Shown here: one piece after another, positions 7,262 through 13,941 of the stretch
Position numbering within the stretch: the first letter of the stretch is position 1
Layout of the letters: each line of letters opens with the position of its first letter
Source: an uncultured Bacilli bacterium
GTDB lineage: Bacteria > Bacillota_I > Bacilli_A > RF39 > UBA660
DNA: 14,365 nt
Assembly: GCA_944363865.1 (NCBI GenBank)
Contig: CALVVN010000051.1
Span: forward strand, 1-14,365
Direction: 5' to 3'
The notes under the pieces: generated by a model
The model's database searches: none
What the model saw: only the letters and a program-made list of their open reading frames with translations
What the model was told of the DNA's origin: nothing
Program-made: the position numbers and the translations under genes

Positions 7262-8116
7262 TTATTTATTTCCTACAATTACTTTCCCATCAACATTACA
7301 AATATAACAATTTGGTAATTTATTTTTTATTTTAGTTAAGGCTTCTGAATCATTTTCAAATTTTCTTCCTACTAATACACCTTCAATTAATTTAGAAGGT
7401 AATCCGAACATAATTGCTGATTCTCTATCTGTTGTAGAAGCATCTTTATTAAACCTTAAATCAACAAATTTTGGATAATATCTATAATCTAAAAATTCTT
7501 CTAATGTTTCAGCTTCTAATTCAGTATTCCAAACATCTCCATATGATATTTTTTTTGCATAATCACTATCTGTATTTAGTATAAATGCAACCTGTGATTT
7601 ATTAGATACTAAACTTGGTAAATATGTAACTTCTTTTGTTTTATCTCCCCACCATATATAAGTATCTGGATCATCATTAACTTTTTCAGTTATCTCATCA
7701 AATTTGTGATATGGAATTAAAAAACTTTCTTGATATGCTTCTAAACCTCTTCCTTTTTTACAAGTAATAGTAAATCCACTATAATCTATAATATAATCTT
7801 TCAATAACATATCTTCTTTTATATTCCATACACCAACACTATTTTTTATTTTATTTTGTCCAGGAATAGCATTTTCAGAAAAATCTGTACTAATAAATCC
7901 ATTATCAACTATCCAATCAAACTCTCCAAACCCTTCTCTTATTCCATGCATAAAAGTTCCTTTTTTTAGGAATACATCTTCACCAATAGAATACTTATTT
8001 TTAGTATCAATTATTGTATCATCATAAAATAATTCTATATTATTTAATACTAATTCTAATGCTTTTCCTTTAAATGTTTTATTAGCATAATTAATATAAT
8101 CTTCTTTAGTTTTCAT
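7262..8116 (-). CDS. unrecognised 284-aa cargo protein
   Basis: I do not recognise this protein. It has no signal peptide or membrane segment and is acidic and probably cytosolic. Visible landmarks are FMHGIREGFGEFDWI (55-69) followed by NGFISTDF (72-79), an aromatic YIWWGD block (153-158) and a C-terminal segment GLPSKLIEGVLVG (238-250) leading to PNCYICNVDGKVIVGN. An early HG motif, then xxSTDF, and a late 'GLP..LIEGVLV' segment loosely recall ADP-ribosyltransferase-like folds. This is a weak resemblance and I see no convincing catalytic triad. AAGG lies 8 bases before the ATG. It is the last gene of the element's operon, 13 bases after the phospholipase-like gene, so it is likely co-expressed with it. 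Confidence 0.75.
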   Translation of the reverse strand: MKTKEDYINYANKTFKGKALELVLNNIELFYDDTIIDTKNKYSIGEDVFLKKGTFMHGIREGFGEFDWIVDNGFISTDFSENAIPGQNKIKNSVGVWNIKEDMLLKDYIIDYSGFTITCKKGRGLEAYQESFLIPYHKFDEITEKVNDDPDTYIWWGDKTKEVTYLPSLVSNKSQVAFILNTDSDYAKKISYGDVWNTELEAETLEEFLDYRYYPKFVDLRFNKDASTTDRESAIMFGLPSKLIEGVLVGRKFENDSEALTKIKNKLPNCYICNVDGKVIVGNK

Positions 8117-8129
8117 TAATAATACCTTC

Positions 8130-8822
8130 TTACTTTAATTTGTTTAATATATATAAATAACAATCATCAAATAATTTATCTAATTCTTCTTGATTAAAAA
8201 GTAAATACATATTCTTATTTTTTATATCATCATTACTTAATTTGTTAAACTCTTTGAATTCTCCATTATTTAAGTAATCAATTCTATGTTTAATATTTTC
8301 TTTTGAATAAAAATTATCATTTAAAATTGATGAATTAGTTAATATTATATTTATATTATTAGGGATAAACAATTCTTCACTGTTATAAATATATCTTCCA
8401 TATTTTTCTAAATCACCATGTTTATATTTTAATAATTCTCTAAAATTTGATGATACATCAATAATATTACCATTATCACATCTAATACCAACTACATTAT
8501 TATTTTCATCTTGAATCCATTTGTTTATATAAATATATTCGTTATAAAATTCATCAGTTAATATATGACAATAATAACCTAAAATCATTGGATCTTTTAA
8601 TCTATCTTTATAATCATTTAAAAATTTTTTTAAGTCTATTTCTAATTCATTAGGACATTTTTTAAATTTTATACCAGTATAATAATGAGCATCTCTTCTT
8701 GTATAAATTGAATCATTATCAACATCTGGAATTAAATTACCAAAAGTAAATAAATCATTATCTAGATTTAATTTTTTATTGATTTTTTTTGCTAACTTTA
8801 AATGTATTCCCCAACTAGGCAT
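8130..8822 (-). CDS. zinc-dependent phospholipase C-like protein
   Basis: The 230-residue product carries the layout of the zinc-dependent phospholipase C / S1-P1 nuclease-like family: an N-terminal MPSWGIHLKLA with H7, GNLIPD (28-33) with D33, DAHYY with H46, and GYYCHILTDEFYN with H86 and D90 (HxxxD). These are candidate ligands for a zinc cluster in an all-helical fold. Secreted family members have a signal peptide; this one has none, so it is probably intracellular and its substrate is unknown. The start is set at 8822 because TAGGAGTGATAAT precedes that ATG perfectly, whereas an in-frame start at 8861 would overlap the upstream gene and lacks a site. The AGGAG touches the stop codon of the GNAT gene, so the two are translationally coupled. 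Confidence 0.75.
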   Translation of the reverse strand: MPSWGIHLKLAKKINKKLNLDNDLFTFGNLIPDVDNDSIYTRRDAHYYTGIKFKKCPNELEIDLKKFLNDYKDRLKDPMILGYYCHILTDEFYNEYIYINKWIQDENNNVVGIRCDNGNIIDVSSNFRELLKYKHGDLEKYGRYIYNSEELFIPNNINIILTNSSILNDNFYSKENIKHRIDYLNNGEFKEFNKLSNDDIKNKNMYLLFNQEELDKLFDDCYLYILNKLK

Positions 8823-8832
8823 ATTATCACTC

Positions 8833-9666
8833 CTATAAACTCTTAATATATCTTTTTTCAAAATTAGTTTTAATTAAAATATCTTCTAATTTATATCCGA
8901 CATTTTGATATGATTTATTTGATGATTCATAATTTATATCAGTTTGCAAAACAGGTATTAAATTATTATTTAAAATGATACTTGTCATATCAAATATTAA
9001 ATTAGCCATATAACCATTCCCACGATATTCTTTTCTAGTATATGCATGTTCAACTCTAGCGTAGTTATCAATAACTTGATATGTTGCAAAACATATTATT
9101 TTATTTTCTTTTTTATATGCATAAAAATTATTATTATTAATCCAATTTATAATCCATTTTTCAACATCTTCACGATTAAAATCAAATTTCCATTCTTTAC
9201 CATTTTGTATCCATAAATCAATCAATTCTTCTTTATCTTCAATTGAAACTTTCTCTATTTTACAATCAACTAATTTTTTAGGTTTTTGAGGATTTATACA
9301 TTTATAACATCCATTCATTTCTTTAGATTCATTTATACTAACAACACTACTATTGCTAATAAAATCATTAATTTCAGATTTATAAACAATATTTCCTTCA
9401 TCAGGTAATAATTCAATTGATTCATCTAATTTTTCTTTAGATATATCCTTTTTTGTCCAAAACCACACATCACCACTAGGAATAAAAGTTTCGCCATCTT
9501 GATTGTAAAAAGTAAATATTGCATAATTCGAATTATCTGTTTCTATCTCATAATATTTTCTTTCACATAAATTTCCATATAAAAAATATTTATAATAATC
9601 ATTTCTAAAATCATTACTACTAAATATAGGATGATTTACCTTTACCACATAATCACCATCTTCCAT
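8833..9666 (-). CDS. two-part protein: unknown N-terminal domain + C-terminal GNAT acetyltransferase
   Basis: Of 277 residues, about 136-277 form a GNAT fold: VEHAYTRKEYRGNGYMANLI contains the acetyl-CoA loop RGNGYM (215-220), and the SSNKSYQNVGYK segment gives the N..SY...GY end signature. Residues 1-130 are a separate region with many aromatic residues (DYYKYFLYGNLCERKYYE, DVWFWTKKD) and a C-Y-K-C pair at 120-123. This may be a degenerate second GNAT-like half, as in tandem GNATs, but I cannot assign it. It is the first cargo gene after the relaxase, 21 bases downstream. The ATG at 9666 has no Shine-Dalgarno sequence. An extended -10 sits so close that a leaderless transcript is possible. 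The substrate is unknown; a resistance, toxin or nucleic-acid modification role is possible for a mobile-element GNAT but unsupported. Confidence 0.8.
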   Translation of the reverse strand: MEDGDYVVKVNHPIFSSNDFRNDYYKYFLYGNLCERKYYEIETDNSNYAIFTFYNQDGETFIPSGDVWFWTKKDISKEKLDESIELLPDEGNIVYKSEINDFISNSSVVSINESKEMNGCYKCINPQKPKKLVDCKIEKVSIEDKEELIDLWIQNGKEWKFDFNREDVEKWIINWINNNNFYAYKKENKIICFATYQVIDNYARVEHAYTRKEYRGNGYMANLIFDMTSIILNNNLIPVLQTDINYESSNKSYQNVGYKLEDILIKTNFEKRYIKSL

Positions 9667-9671
9667 ATATA

Positions 9672-9680
9672 ATTATATCA
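9672..9680 (-). promoter_or_regulatory. extended -10 element directly before the cargo GNAT start
   Basis: TGATATAAT on the minus strand lies between the relaxase stop (9688) and the GNAT ATG (9666). Transcription about 7 bases after the -10 would begin at or next to the A of the ATG. That fits the absence of a ribosome binding site and would give the cargo its own leaderless mRNA. No -35 is evident. Confidence 0.4.
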
Positions 9681-9687
9681 TAGAAAT

Positions 9688-10983
9688 CTATAATTCCATA
9701 CCATCATCATTATCCTTTTCTAATTCTTCTTCATCTTCATAATAATAATTATATGAATATTGTTTTTCTCTTTCTTGTTCTGCTAATATTGTTTCTTTTT
9801 TTCTTTCAGCAATTACATCTGGATCATAATCATGTTTAAACGAGAATAAACTATAAACTTTGTTATTAAACATTTTTTCAACTATCTTTTGAATAAATTC
9901 CGGAAGTTTCTTAAACACTTTATTTAAATGATAAATTAAATAATTTGTTTTTTCTTCTAATTTATCATATTTTTCTTTAATATACTTGTTTTCCCATTTT
10001 AAATGAGAATTTTCTTCAGTTAATTTATTAATTTGATCTTGCATTTTATTTTTAGATTTAACAACTATTTTATTATTAACTTTTTTCTTTTTATCTATTT
10101 CTTTTTTTATATCTTCTTTATCATTATTTAATTCAATAATTTCTTCATTTATTTTTTGTTTATTATCTTTTAATTCAGAAACATCTTCTCTTAATTCGTT
10201 TAGTTCTTGTTTTAACTTTTCTGCTTTTTCATTAAATTTTAATCTTTCATATGCAGAGTAATCTCTATTTTTGCCTTTTTCTTTTTTCTTTAATTTATTA
10301 TCTTTTGAATATGCTAAATTAAATTCTTCAATACATTTACTTCTCATTTTATCTTGAATAACTACTAAAGATTCTTTTGTAAAAATTGAAGTTTTACCAA
10401 CTTGTTTTTCCATACCTGTTTTACAATTTTCTTTTACTGGAACTCCAATTATATGCATATGTGGTGAATTTTCATCAAAATGAATAGTAGCATTTGCTAT
10501 ATAAAAGTCTGGAACTATTTCTTTTAAATCTTTTAATTGATTTTCAAATACTTCTGTCATTTTATATTTTTCTTCTAATGATTTATCTTCCCAATATGCC
10601 ATATTACCAATTTCAATTATAATTTCACAAGCAAGATCATGTTTATCATCATTTGATATTTTATAAAAGTAATCATCTATTTTTCTATCATCTCTAATTT
10701 GTTTATTATTATAATTTATTCTTGCTTCATCAAATAAATCTAAATATAAATCTTTAACATCTTTAATAATATCCTGACTACCTTTAATAGTAGTAATAAG
10801 TTCTGTCTTATTATCATACTGTCTTAAATTATGATGATTTACTTTTCCTAAATGTTTAATATTTTGTATAGCATTATTATTTTTTGATGTAGTTCCAGAT
10901 GGTGAATTTAATGCTTCTTGTTTTGCTTTAATAGTTTTATTTTTGTCATTACTTAAATGAAATGAATAAGATAGTTCTTCCAT
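9688..10983 (-). CDS. mobV: MobV (Mob_Pre) family relaxase
   Basis: This is a plasmid-mobilization-type relaxase that nicks its own oriT and leads the strand into a recipient cell. The 431-residue product has the N-terminal family segment SYSFHLSNDK and a HHNLR motif (50-54). The histidine triad motif HFDENSPHMH (168-177) matches the HxDExxPHxH metal-binding signature of MobV enzymes. From about 235 to 345 it is a strongly charged Lys/Glu-rich coiled coil, also usual here, and the tail is very acidic (EDEEELEKDNDDGMEL). The ATG at 10983 is preceded by AGGGGGA. The hairpin-rich 272-bp region just upstream is the natural place for oriT. No type IV secretion genes are present, so it must use a helper element. 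Confidence 0.88.
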   Translation of the reverse strand: MEELSYSFHLSNDKNKTIKAKQEALNSPSGTTSKNNNAIQNIKHLGKVNHHNLRQYDNKTELITTIKGSQDIIKDVKDLYLDLFDEARINYNNKQIRDDRKIDDYFYKISNDDKHDLACEIIIEIGNMAYWEDKSLEEKYKMTEVFENQLKDLKEIVPDFYIANATIHFDENSPHMHIIGVPVKENCKTGMEKQVGKTSIFTKESLVVIQDKMRSKCIEEFNLAYSKDNKLKKKEKGKNRDYSAYERLKFNEKAEKLKQELNELREDVSELKDNKQKINEEIIELNNDKEDIKKEIDKKKKVNNKIVVKSKNKMQDQINKLTEENSHLKWENKYIKEKYDKLEEKTNYLIYHLNKVFKKLPEFIQKIVEKMFNNKVYSLFSFKHDYDPDVIAERKKETILAEQEREKQYSYNYYYEDEEELEKDNDDGMEL

Positions 10984-11042
10984 ATATTCCCCCTAAATTA
11001 GAATTTGATTTTGCGAAAAACCTGCAAAGACATAATTCATAA

Positions 11043-11095
11043 CTTCCTATATATCTTGTCATGAACAAGATATGGAAGCTAAGGTCAAACCTTAG
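11043..11095. other. tandem hairpins upstream of the relaxase, candidate oriT
   Basis: Hairpin 1 spans 11043-11078: ATATCTTGT/ACAAGATAT around CATGA, continued by CTTCC/GGAAG after a 3-base bulge. Hairpin 2 abuts it at 11079-11095: CTAAGG-TCAAA-CCTTAG. A third repeat pair, AAATTATC (11102-11109) with GATAATTT (11149-11156), follows. Adjacent inverted repeats immediately upstream of a relaxase gene are typical of MobV origins of transfer. I do not see the pMV158-type nick consensus, so the nick position is unknown. Confidence 0.5.
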
Positions 11096-11160
11096 AAACC
11101 GAAATTATCTATCGCTTCTTTCATTCTTTACAGAACAAAACGAACCACGATAATTTATAA

Positions 11161-11229
11161 ATCATTTAAATTTATATACTATATAAATTAATAAATGATT
11201 GTAGAAAATATTTTATTTAAAACATTTTC
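11161..11229. repeat. two long AT-only dyads after the recombinase gene
   Basis: The first dyad (11161-11199) has ATCATTTAAATTTATATA, a central C, and a right arm that pairs throughout apart from a 2-base AA bulge, an 18-bp stem. The second (11204-11229) pairs GAAAAT/ATTTTC and TTTTA/TAAAA with one wobble. They lie between the recombinase stop and the putative oriT. They may act as a weak terminator or form part of the transfer origin. The remainder of 10984-11255 shows no gene. Confidence 0.5.
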
Positions 11230-11255
11230 TTCTTTTAATAATCCCTTTCATTGCT

Positions 11256-13118
11256 TTAGAGCAAAACGGGCTTATTATCCTCGTCAATATCAGGTATCAT
11301 TTCAAATAAATCTGATATATCTACTTTTATATCATTAGGATTATTTTTAGTAGTAAACATACCCATACCTAATATTTCCTTTTTATCATCATCAATTTCT
11401 GTTGGAAACATTCTGATGATAACTTCTCCATTTGTAAGTGGAACTGTATCAAATTCTTCTTTATCTTTATAATAAACACCTTTATAAAATTTAACATCAT
11501 AACATTCATTTAAATTTTTAAAGTGTCTATACACTTGTTTGGCTGATAAGAATTCACTATATCTAACTTTACTATCAATTCTTATACCATTTTTTTCATA
11601 TATAAATTTTCTTTTCCAATCTATAAATCCATCATCATATAATTTCTTAAAATCTTTAAAGAATGTTGTTCTAAAATTAACTGTTTTAACAATCCAATTT
11701 TTTAATGAATCTTGTTCTATTTCTATATCATCAATATAATTCATTATTATTTTTGATTTTTCTTCTCTTGTTAAATCATTCCAACAATCTTCTATTGCTT
11801 TATATAACATTGGTATTTTAGCTTGATTTATAAAATCCATATCTCTTTTTATCAATATATCTTCTGGTCTAAATTTTAAATCTTTTATATTTTCTTGTTC
11901 TAATATTTTTCTTTCTAATTCGTTTATCGTTTTATCTAAATATTCTATTTCACTATCATGTTCTTCTAAAGTAAATGATCCATTTATATATGCTTTTTTT
12001 ATCCTTTCTTTTTTAGCATTTAAATTATTTATTTCTTTAGTTAATTCTTCTTTTGGATTTTCTAATTTATTTTTTAAAAGTGGTAAAAAGAAATTATTAA
12101 CAACTGAATCATATTCAAATATATCTCCAAGTAGTTCTTTTATAGATTCTTCAATAGTATTTTCTTTAATATTATTTTTGCAATGTTCACAACCATAGTA
12201 ATAATATGTTCTATCAAATTTCTTTTTATATGTTGCTTTACCACCTAGAATAGCACCACAATTAGGACATAGTAATTTTTGTAAGAATAAATATGTTTTA
12301 TTTCTACTATAACTTCTAGAATTCTTCTTTTGTTGTGCTTGGCAATTTTCCCACATTTCTTTTGATACTAATGGTTCGATTACATCTTCATAATAAGTTG
12401 CTTTCTTTCCAGTTTTACCATGTATGTAATCCCCTTTATAAAGTGGATTAGAAATCATATTTAATATGGTATTATCTCTCCAATTAGTTTTATTTAATAC
12501 TTTTTCTTCATTAAACTTATTGGCTATTTTTTGATATGAATTACCTTCAAAATACATTTGAAATATTCTTATTACTATATCTTTTGTAAGTGAATCTGGA
12601 ACCATCTTTTTATCTACTCTTTTATAACCTAGTGGACAATGTCCTGGTATATGTCCTTCTTTAATTGCTCCAGCAAGTCCTATCTTTGTTCTTTCACTTG
12701 TTCTTTCTATTTCTTGTTGAGATACACTTGTTAATATTCTTGAAATCATTTTGCCATTTGCATTAGTAGTATTTATATCATCATTAGCACAATCTAAATA
12801 AGCATCATTTTCTTCTAAAAATTTTAATATATTTTCCCAGTCATATACAGAACGAGTTAATCTATCTAATTTTAATACAACAATAGTATTACATTTCTTA
12901 TCTCTTATATCTTGTAATAGTTCTTCAAATTTAGGTCTATAATTACCCGTTTTAGCACTTATTCCAGCATCTTTATAAACTTTATATACTTCGTATCCTT
13001 TATACATACACATTGCTCTTAAGCGTTCTTCTTGCTCTTTTAAACTAAATCCTTCTCGTGCTTGATCTTCTGTTGATACTCTTATATAAAGTCCTGCAAT
13101 TTTTTTATCATCATTCAT
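11256..13118 (-). CDS. large serine recombinase (TnpX/TndX-like)
   Basis: This enzyme cuts and rejoins two att sites through a phosphoserine intermediate and drives excision and integration of the element. The product is 620 residues. The resolvase catalytic domain (about 5-145) has Y-I-R-V-S with nucleophile S15 and the KLDRLTR arginine motif. The recombinase domain (about 160-265) begins GHCPLGYK. A zinc ribbon CPNC...CEHC (284-287 and 310-313) and a coiled coil (about 360-420) follow, and then a roughly 180-residue C-terminal tail. The start is at 13118: GAAGGAGG lies 7 bases upstream of this ATG, while the in-frame TTG at 13142 has no site. Expression appears to be controlled by the leader peptide and terminator directly upstream. 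Length and domains match transposon-type serine recombinases such as those of Tn4451 and Tn5397. Confidence 0.93.
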   Translation of the reverse strand: MNDDKKIAGLYIRVSTEDQAREGFSLKEQEERLRAMCMYKGYEVYKVYKDAGISAKTGNYRPKFEELLQDIRDKKCNTIVVLKLDRLTRSVYDWENILKFLEENDAYLDCANDDINTTNANGKMISRILTSVSQQEIERTSERTKIGLAGAIKEGHIPGHCPLGYKRVDKKMVPDSLTKDIVIRIFQMYFEGNSYQKIANKFNEEKVLNKTNWRDNTILNMISNPLYKGDYIHGKTGKKATYYEDVIEPLVSKEMWENCQAQQKKNSRSYSRNKTYLFLQKLLCPNCGAILGGKATYKKKFDRTYYYYGCEHCKNNIKENTIEESIKELLGDIFEYDSVVNNFFLPLLKNKLENPKEELTKEINNLNAKKERIKKAYINGSFTLEEHDSEIEYLDKTINELERKILEQENIKDLKFRPEDILIKRDMDFINQAKIPMLYKAIEDCWNDLTREEKSKIIMNYIDDIEIEQDSLKNWIVKTVNFRTTFFKDFKKLYDDGFIDWKRKFIYEKNGIRIDSKVRYSEFLSAKQVYRHFKNLNECYDVKFYKGVYYKDKEEFDTVPLTNGEVIIRMFPTEIDDDKKEILGMGMFTTKNNPNDIKVDISDLFEMIPDIDEDNKPVLL

Positions 13119-13140
13119 ATTTATTCCTCCTTCAAATATC

Positions 13141-13188
13141 AAAAAAGAGGAGACAAAAGCACTAACAAGTAATGCTCTTGACTCCTCT
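13141..13188 (-). terminator. attenuator-type intrinsic terminator in the recombinase leader
   Basis: Read on the minus strand, AGAGGAG pairs with CTCCTCT, then after a T/T mismatch CAAGAGCA pairs with TGCTTTTG (one G-U), then UUA pairs with UAG (one U-G) around a 5-base loop. This is about 18 base pairs in all, followed by a T-run of six. It is far stronger than any other terminator in the window, yet it lies in the leader between the recombinase promoter and its ribosome binding site. Its 5' arm is inside the leader ORF, whose stop codon falls next to the loop. Confidence 0.85.
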
Positions 13189-13239
13189 ATAATTATTCAC
13201 TATATAATTTTTAATAAATTCCATTCTGTATTTGACCAT
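13162..13239 (-). CDS. 25-codon leader peptide of the serine recombinase
   Basis: An ATG at 13239, with GCGAGG 7 bases upstream, opens a 25-codon frame beginning MVKYRMEFIK and ending GVKSITC, with TAG at 13164-13162. The promoter lies about 60 bases upstream. The last eight or so codons are the 5' arm of the terminator hairpin, so a ribosome finishing this ORF would prevent the hairpin from folding and allow transcription into the recombinase gene. This is the arrangement of translation-dependent attenuation, as in antibiotic- or amino-acid-responsive leaders. The peptide is basic and hydrophobic with no run of a single regulatory amino acid. Overall translation or ribosome stress is therefore a likelier signal than one amino acid. 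Confidence 0.6.
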   Translation of the reverse strand: MVKYRMEFIKNYIVNNYRGVKSITC

Positions 13240-13296
13240 AGATGTACCTCGCTTTCTAATAAAAGACGGATACTGCTTGTCATTTATTGGTTATAT

Positions 13297-13325
13297 ATAA
13301 TAATCATTTAGTTATCAAAAGTCAA
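13297..13325 (-). promoter_or_regulatory. promoter of the recombinase leader transcript
   Basis: On the minus strand TTGACT (-35, complement of 13320-13325) and TATTAT (-10, complement of 13297-13302) are separated by exactly 17 bp. This is one of the best-matching sigma-A-type promoters in the window. It drives a leader of about 170 bases before the recombinase start codon, containing the small ORF and the terminator. Confidence 0.7.
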
Positions 13326-13362
13326 TACTTTCGTATAAATTGAATGGAATTGATAATTTCTT

Positions 13363-13635
13363 TTAAATACTCTTTATATAAGATTCTAAATCTTTTATTA
13401 ATATTCTATTTTCTAAACTTTCAACATATATACAAGTTTCATAGTTAAAGGCTAAAAATGTTATTCCCTTAATTATTATTCTATGTGGTTCTACATATGC
13501 TAGATTAGTTCTTTCTATTATTCTTAAACTACCATTTTCTATTATTGGTGTAGTATTACAAAAACTACAAATAAATTCTATTTTCTTTTTTAATGATTCT
13601 TCAATTTCTATTTCTTTCTTAATTACACTTACCAT
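13363..13635 (-). CDS. unknown 90-aa protein
   Basis: I do not recognise this small protein. It has no signal peptide or membrane span. The N-terminal third is charged (KKEIEIEESLKKK), followed by CSFC (23-26) and a beta-prone second half (RIIIKGITFLAF, TCIYVESLENRILIKDL). AAAGGG lies 7 bases before the ATG. It sits between the tRNA operon terminator and the recombinase promoter, in the same orientation as both. It is flanked by a 12-bp inverted repeat, AATGGAATTGAT at 13343-13354 and its complement at 13667-13678. It may belong to the mobile element, for instance as a small accessory or regulatory protein, or be a host gene next to the insertion. Confidence 0.65.
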   Translation of the reverse strand: MVSVIKKEIEIEESLKKKIEFICSFCNTTPIIENGSLRIIERTNLAYVEPHRIIIKGITFLAFNYETCIYVESLENRILIKDLESYIKSI

Positions 13636-13660
13636 AAATTCATCCCTTTCACTTTAAATC

Positions 13661-13690
13661 AAAAAAATCAATTCCATTTCTAGAATTGAT
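13661..13690 (-). terminator. intrinsic terminator downstream of tRNA-Leu
   Basis: ATCAATTC (13667-13674) and GAATTGAT (13683-13690) form a perfect 8-bp stem with an 8-base loop. On the minus strand it is followed by six more Ts. It ends about 70 bases beyond the tRNA-Leu 3' end and probably closes the tRNA transcript. Between it and the tRNA is an 18-bp imperfect palindrome, GTTGAACACATGTCCAAC (13703-13720), of unknown role. Confidence 0.75.
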
Positions 13691-13732
13691 ATTTATTAGA
13701 AAGTTGAACACATGTCCAACCAGATTCCTCTA

Positions 13733-13817
13733 TGGTGCAGGTGACAGGAGTTGAACCTGCACGCCATAAGGCGCTAGATCCTAAGTCTAGTGCGTCTGCC
13801 AATTTCGCCACACCTGC
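13733..13817 (-). tRNA. tRNA-Leu (anticodon TAG)
   Basis: The 85-nt gene has acceptor stem GCAGGTG/CACCTGC, discriminator A and an encoded CCA. The anticodon stem CTAGA/TCTAG encloses CTTAGGA, so the anticodon is TAG (reads CUA and related Leu codons). The long variable arm GCGCC/GGCGT and the T arm with GTTCAAC are typical of a class II leucine tRNA. It is the second gene of a tRNA pair. The DNA at its 3' CCA end matches the 8-bp repeat at 7150-7157, so it may be the integration site of the mobile element. Confidence 0.96.
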
Positions 13818-13826
13818 GTCATAAAA

Positions 13827-13843
13827 GTAGTTTTTAAAACTAC
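13827..13843. repeat. 17-bp palindrome between the two tRNA genes
   Basis: GTAGTTTT-T-AAAACTAC is a perfect inverted repeat in the 39-bp tRNA spacer. On the minus strand it is followed by TTTTAT. It could be a weak terminator or an RNA-processing hairpin between the two tRNAs. Confidence 0.5.
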
Positions 13844-13856
13844 CTATTTATTTAAA

Positions 13857-13933
13857 TGGTGGATCTTGCAGGACTCGAACCTGCGACCGCCCGGTTATGA
13901 GCCGGATGCTCTAACCAACTGAGCTAAAGATCC
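13857..13933 (-). tRNA. tRNA with CAT anticodon (tRNA-Ile2, lysidine type, or tRNA-Met)
   Basis: The 77-nt gene has acceptor stem GGATCTT/AAGATCC, discriminator A, encoded CCA, D loop AGCTCAGTTGGTTAGAGC and T loop GTTCGAG. The anticodon stem-loop CCGG-CTCATAA-CCGG gives CAT. The body closely resembles, from memory, the Bacillus tRNA of the GGACCTTTAGCTCAG type that is read as Ile2 after TilS converts C34 to lysidine. Elongator Met cannot be excluded. It lacks initiator features such as three G-C pairs in the anticodon stem (GGG/CCC) and an unpaired first base. Confidence 0.93.
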
Positions 13934-13941
13934 GTAACCTC

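Larger units (their letters stand above)
7150..13738. mobile_element. integrative mobilizable element (serine recombinase + MobV relaxase), boundaries tentative
   Basis: A large serine recombinase, a MobV-type relaxase and three cargo genes lie on one strand as a block between chromosomal-type genes and tRNA genes. This is the gene content of a small integrative mobilizable element, which excises with its recombinase and moves using another element's mating machinery. No replication initiator or conjugation gene is present. The left end is placed at the nested dyad near 7150. The right end is set here by the 8-bp direct repeat TATGGTGC at 13731-13738, the CCA end of tRNA-Leu. If the terminator at 13661-13690 belongs to the host tRNA operon, the right end must lie between about 13330 and 13660. 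Presence of an element: high confidence. Exact ends: low. Confidence 0.6.

Noticed and set aside
11211..11249. Minus-strand 12-codon ORF (ATG AAA GGG ...) just after the recombinase stop
   Set aside because: It is too short, has no clear ribosome binding site and overlaps AT-rich dyads. Chance is the simplest explanation.
11539..11739. Plus-strand 66-aa frame inside the recombinase
   Set aside because: It is antisense to the recombinase C-terminal region and has no start signals.
13661..13690. The ATCAATTC/GAATTGAT repeat as a transposon end
   Set aside because: With its T-run and position after tRNA-Leu it is better explained as an intrinsic terminator; the longer 12-bp match is reported separately.
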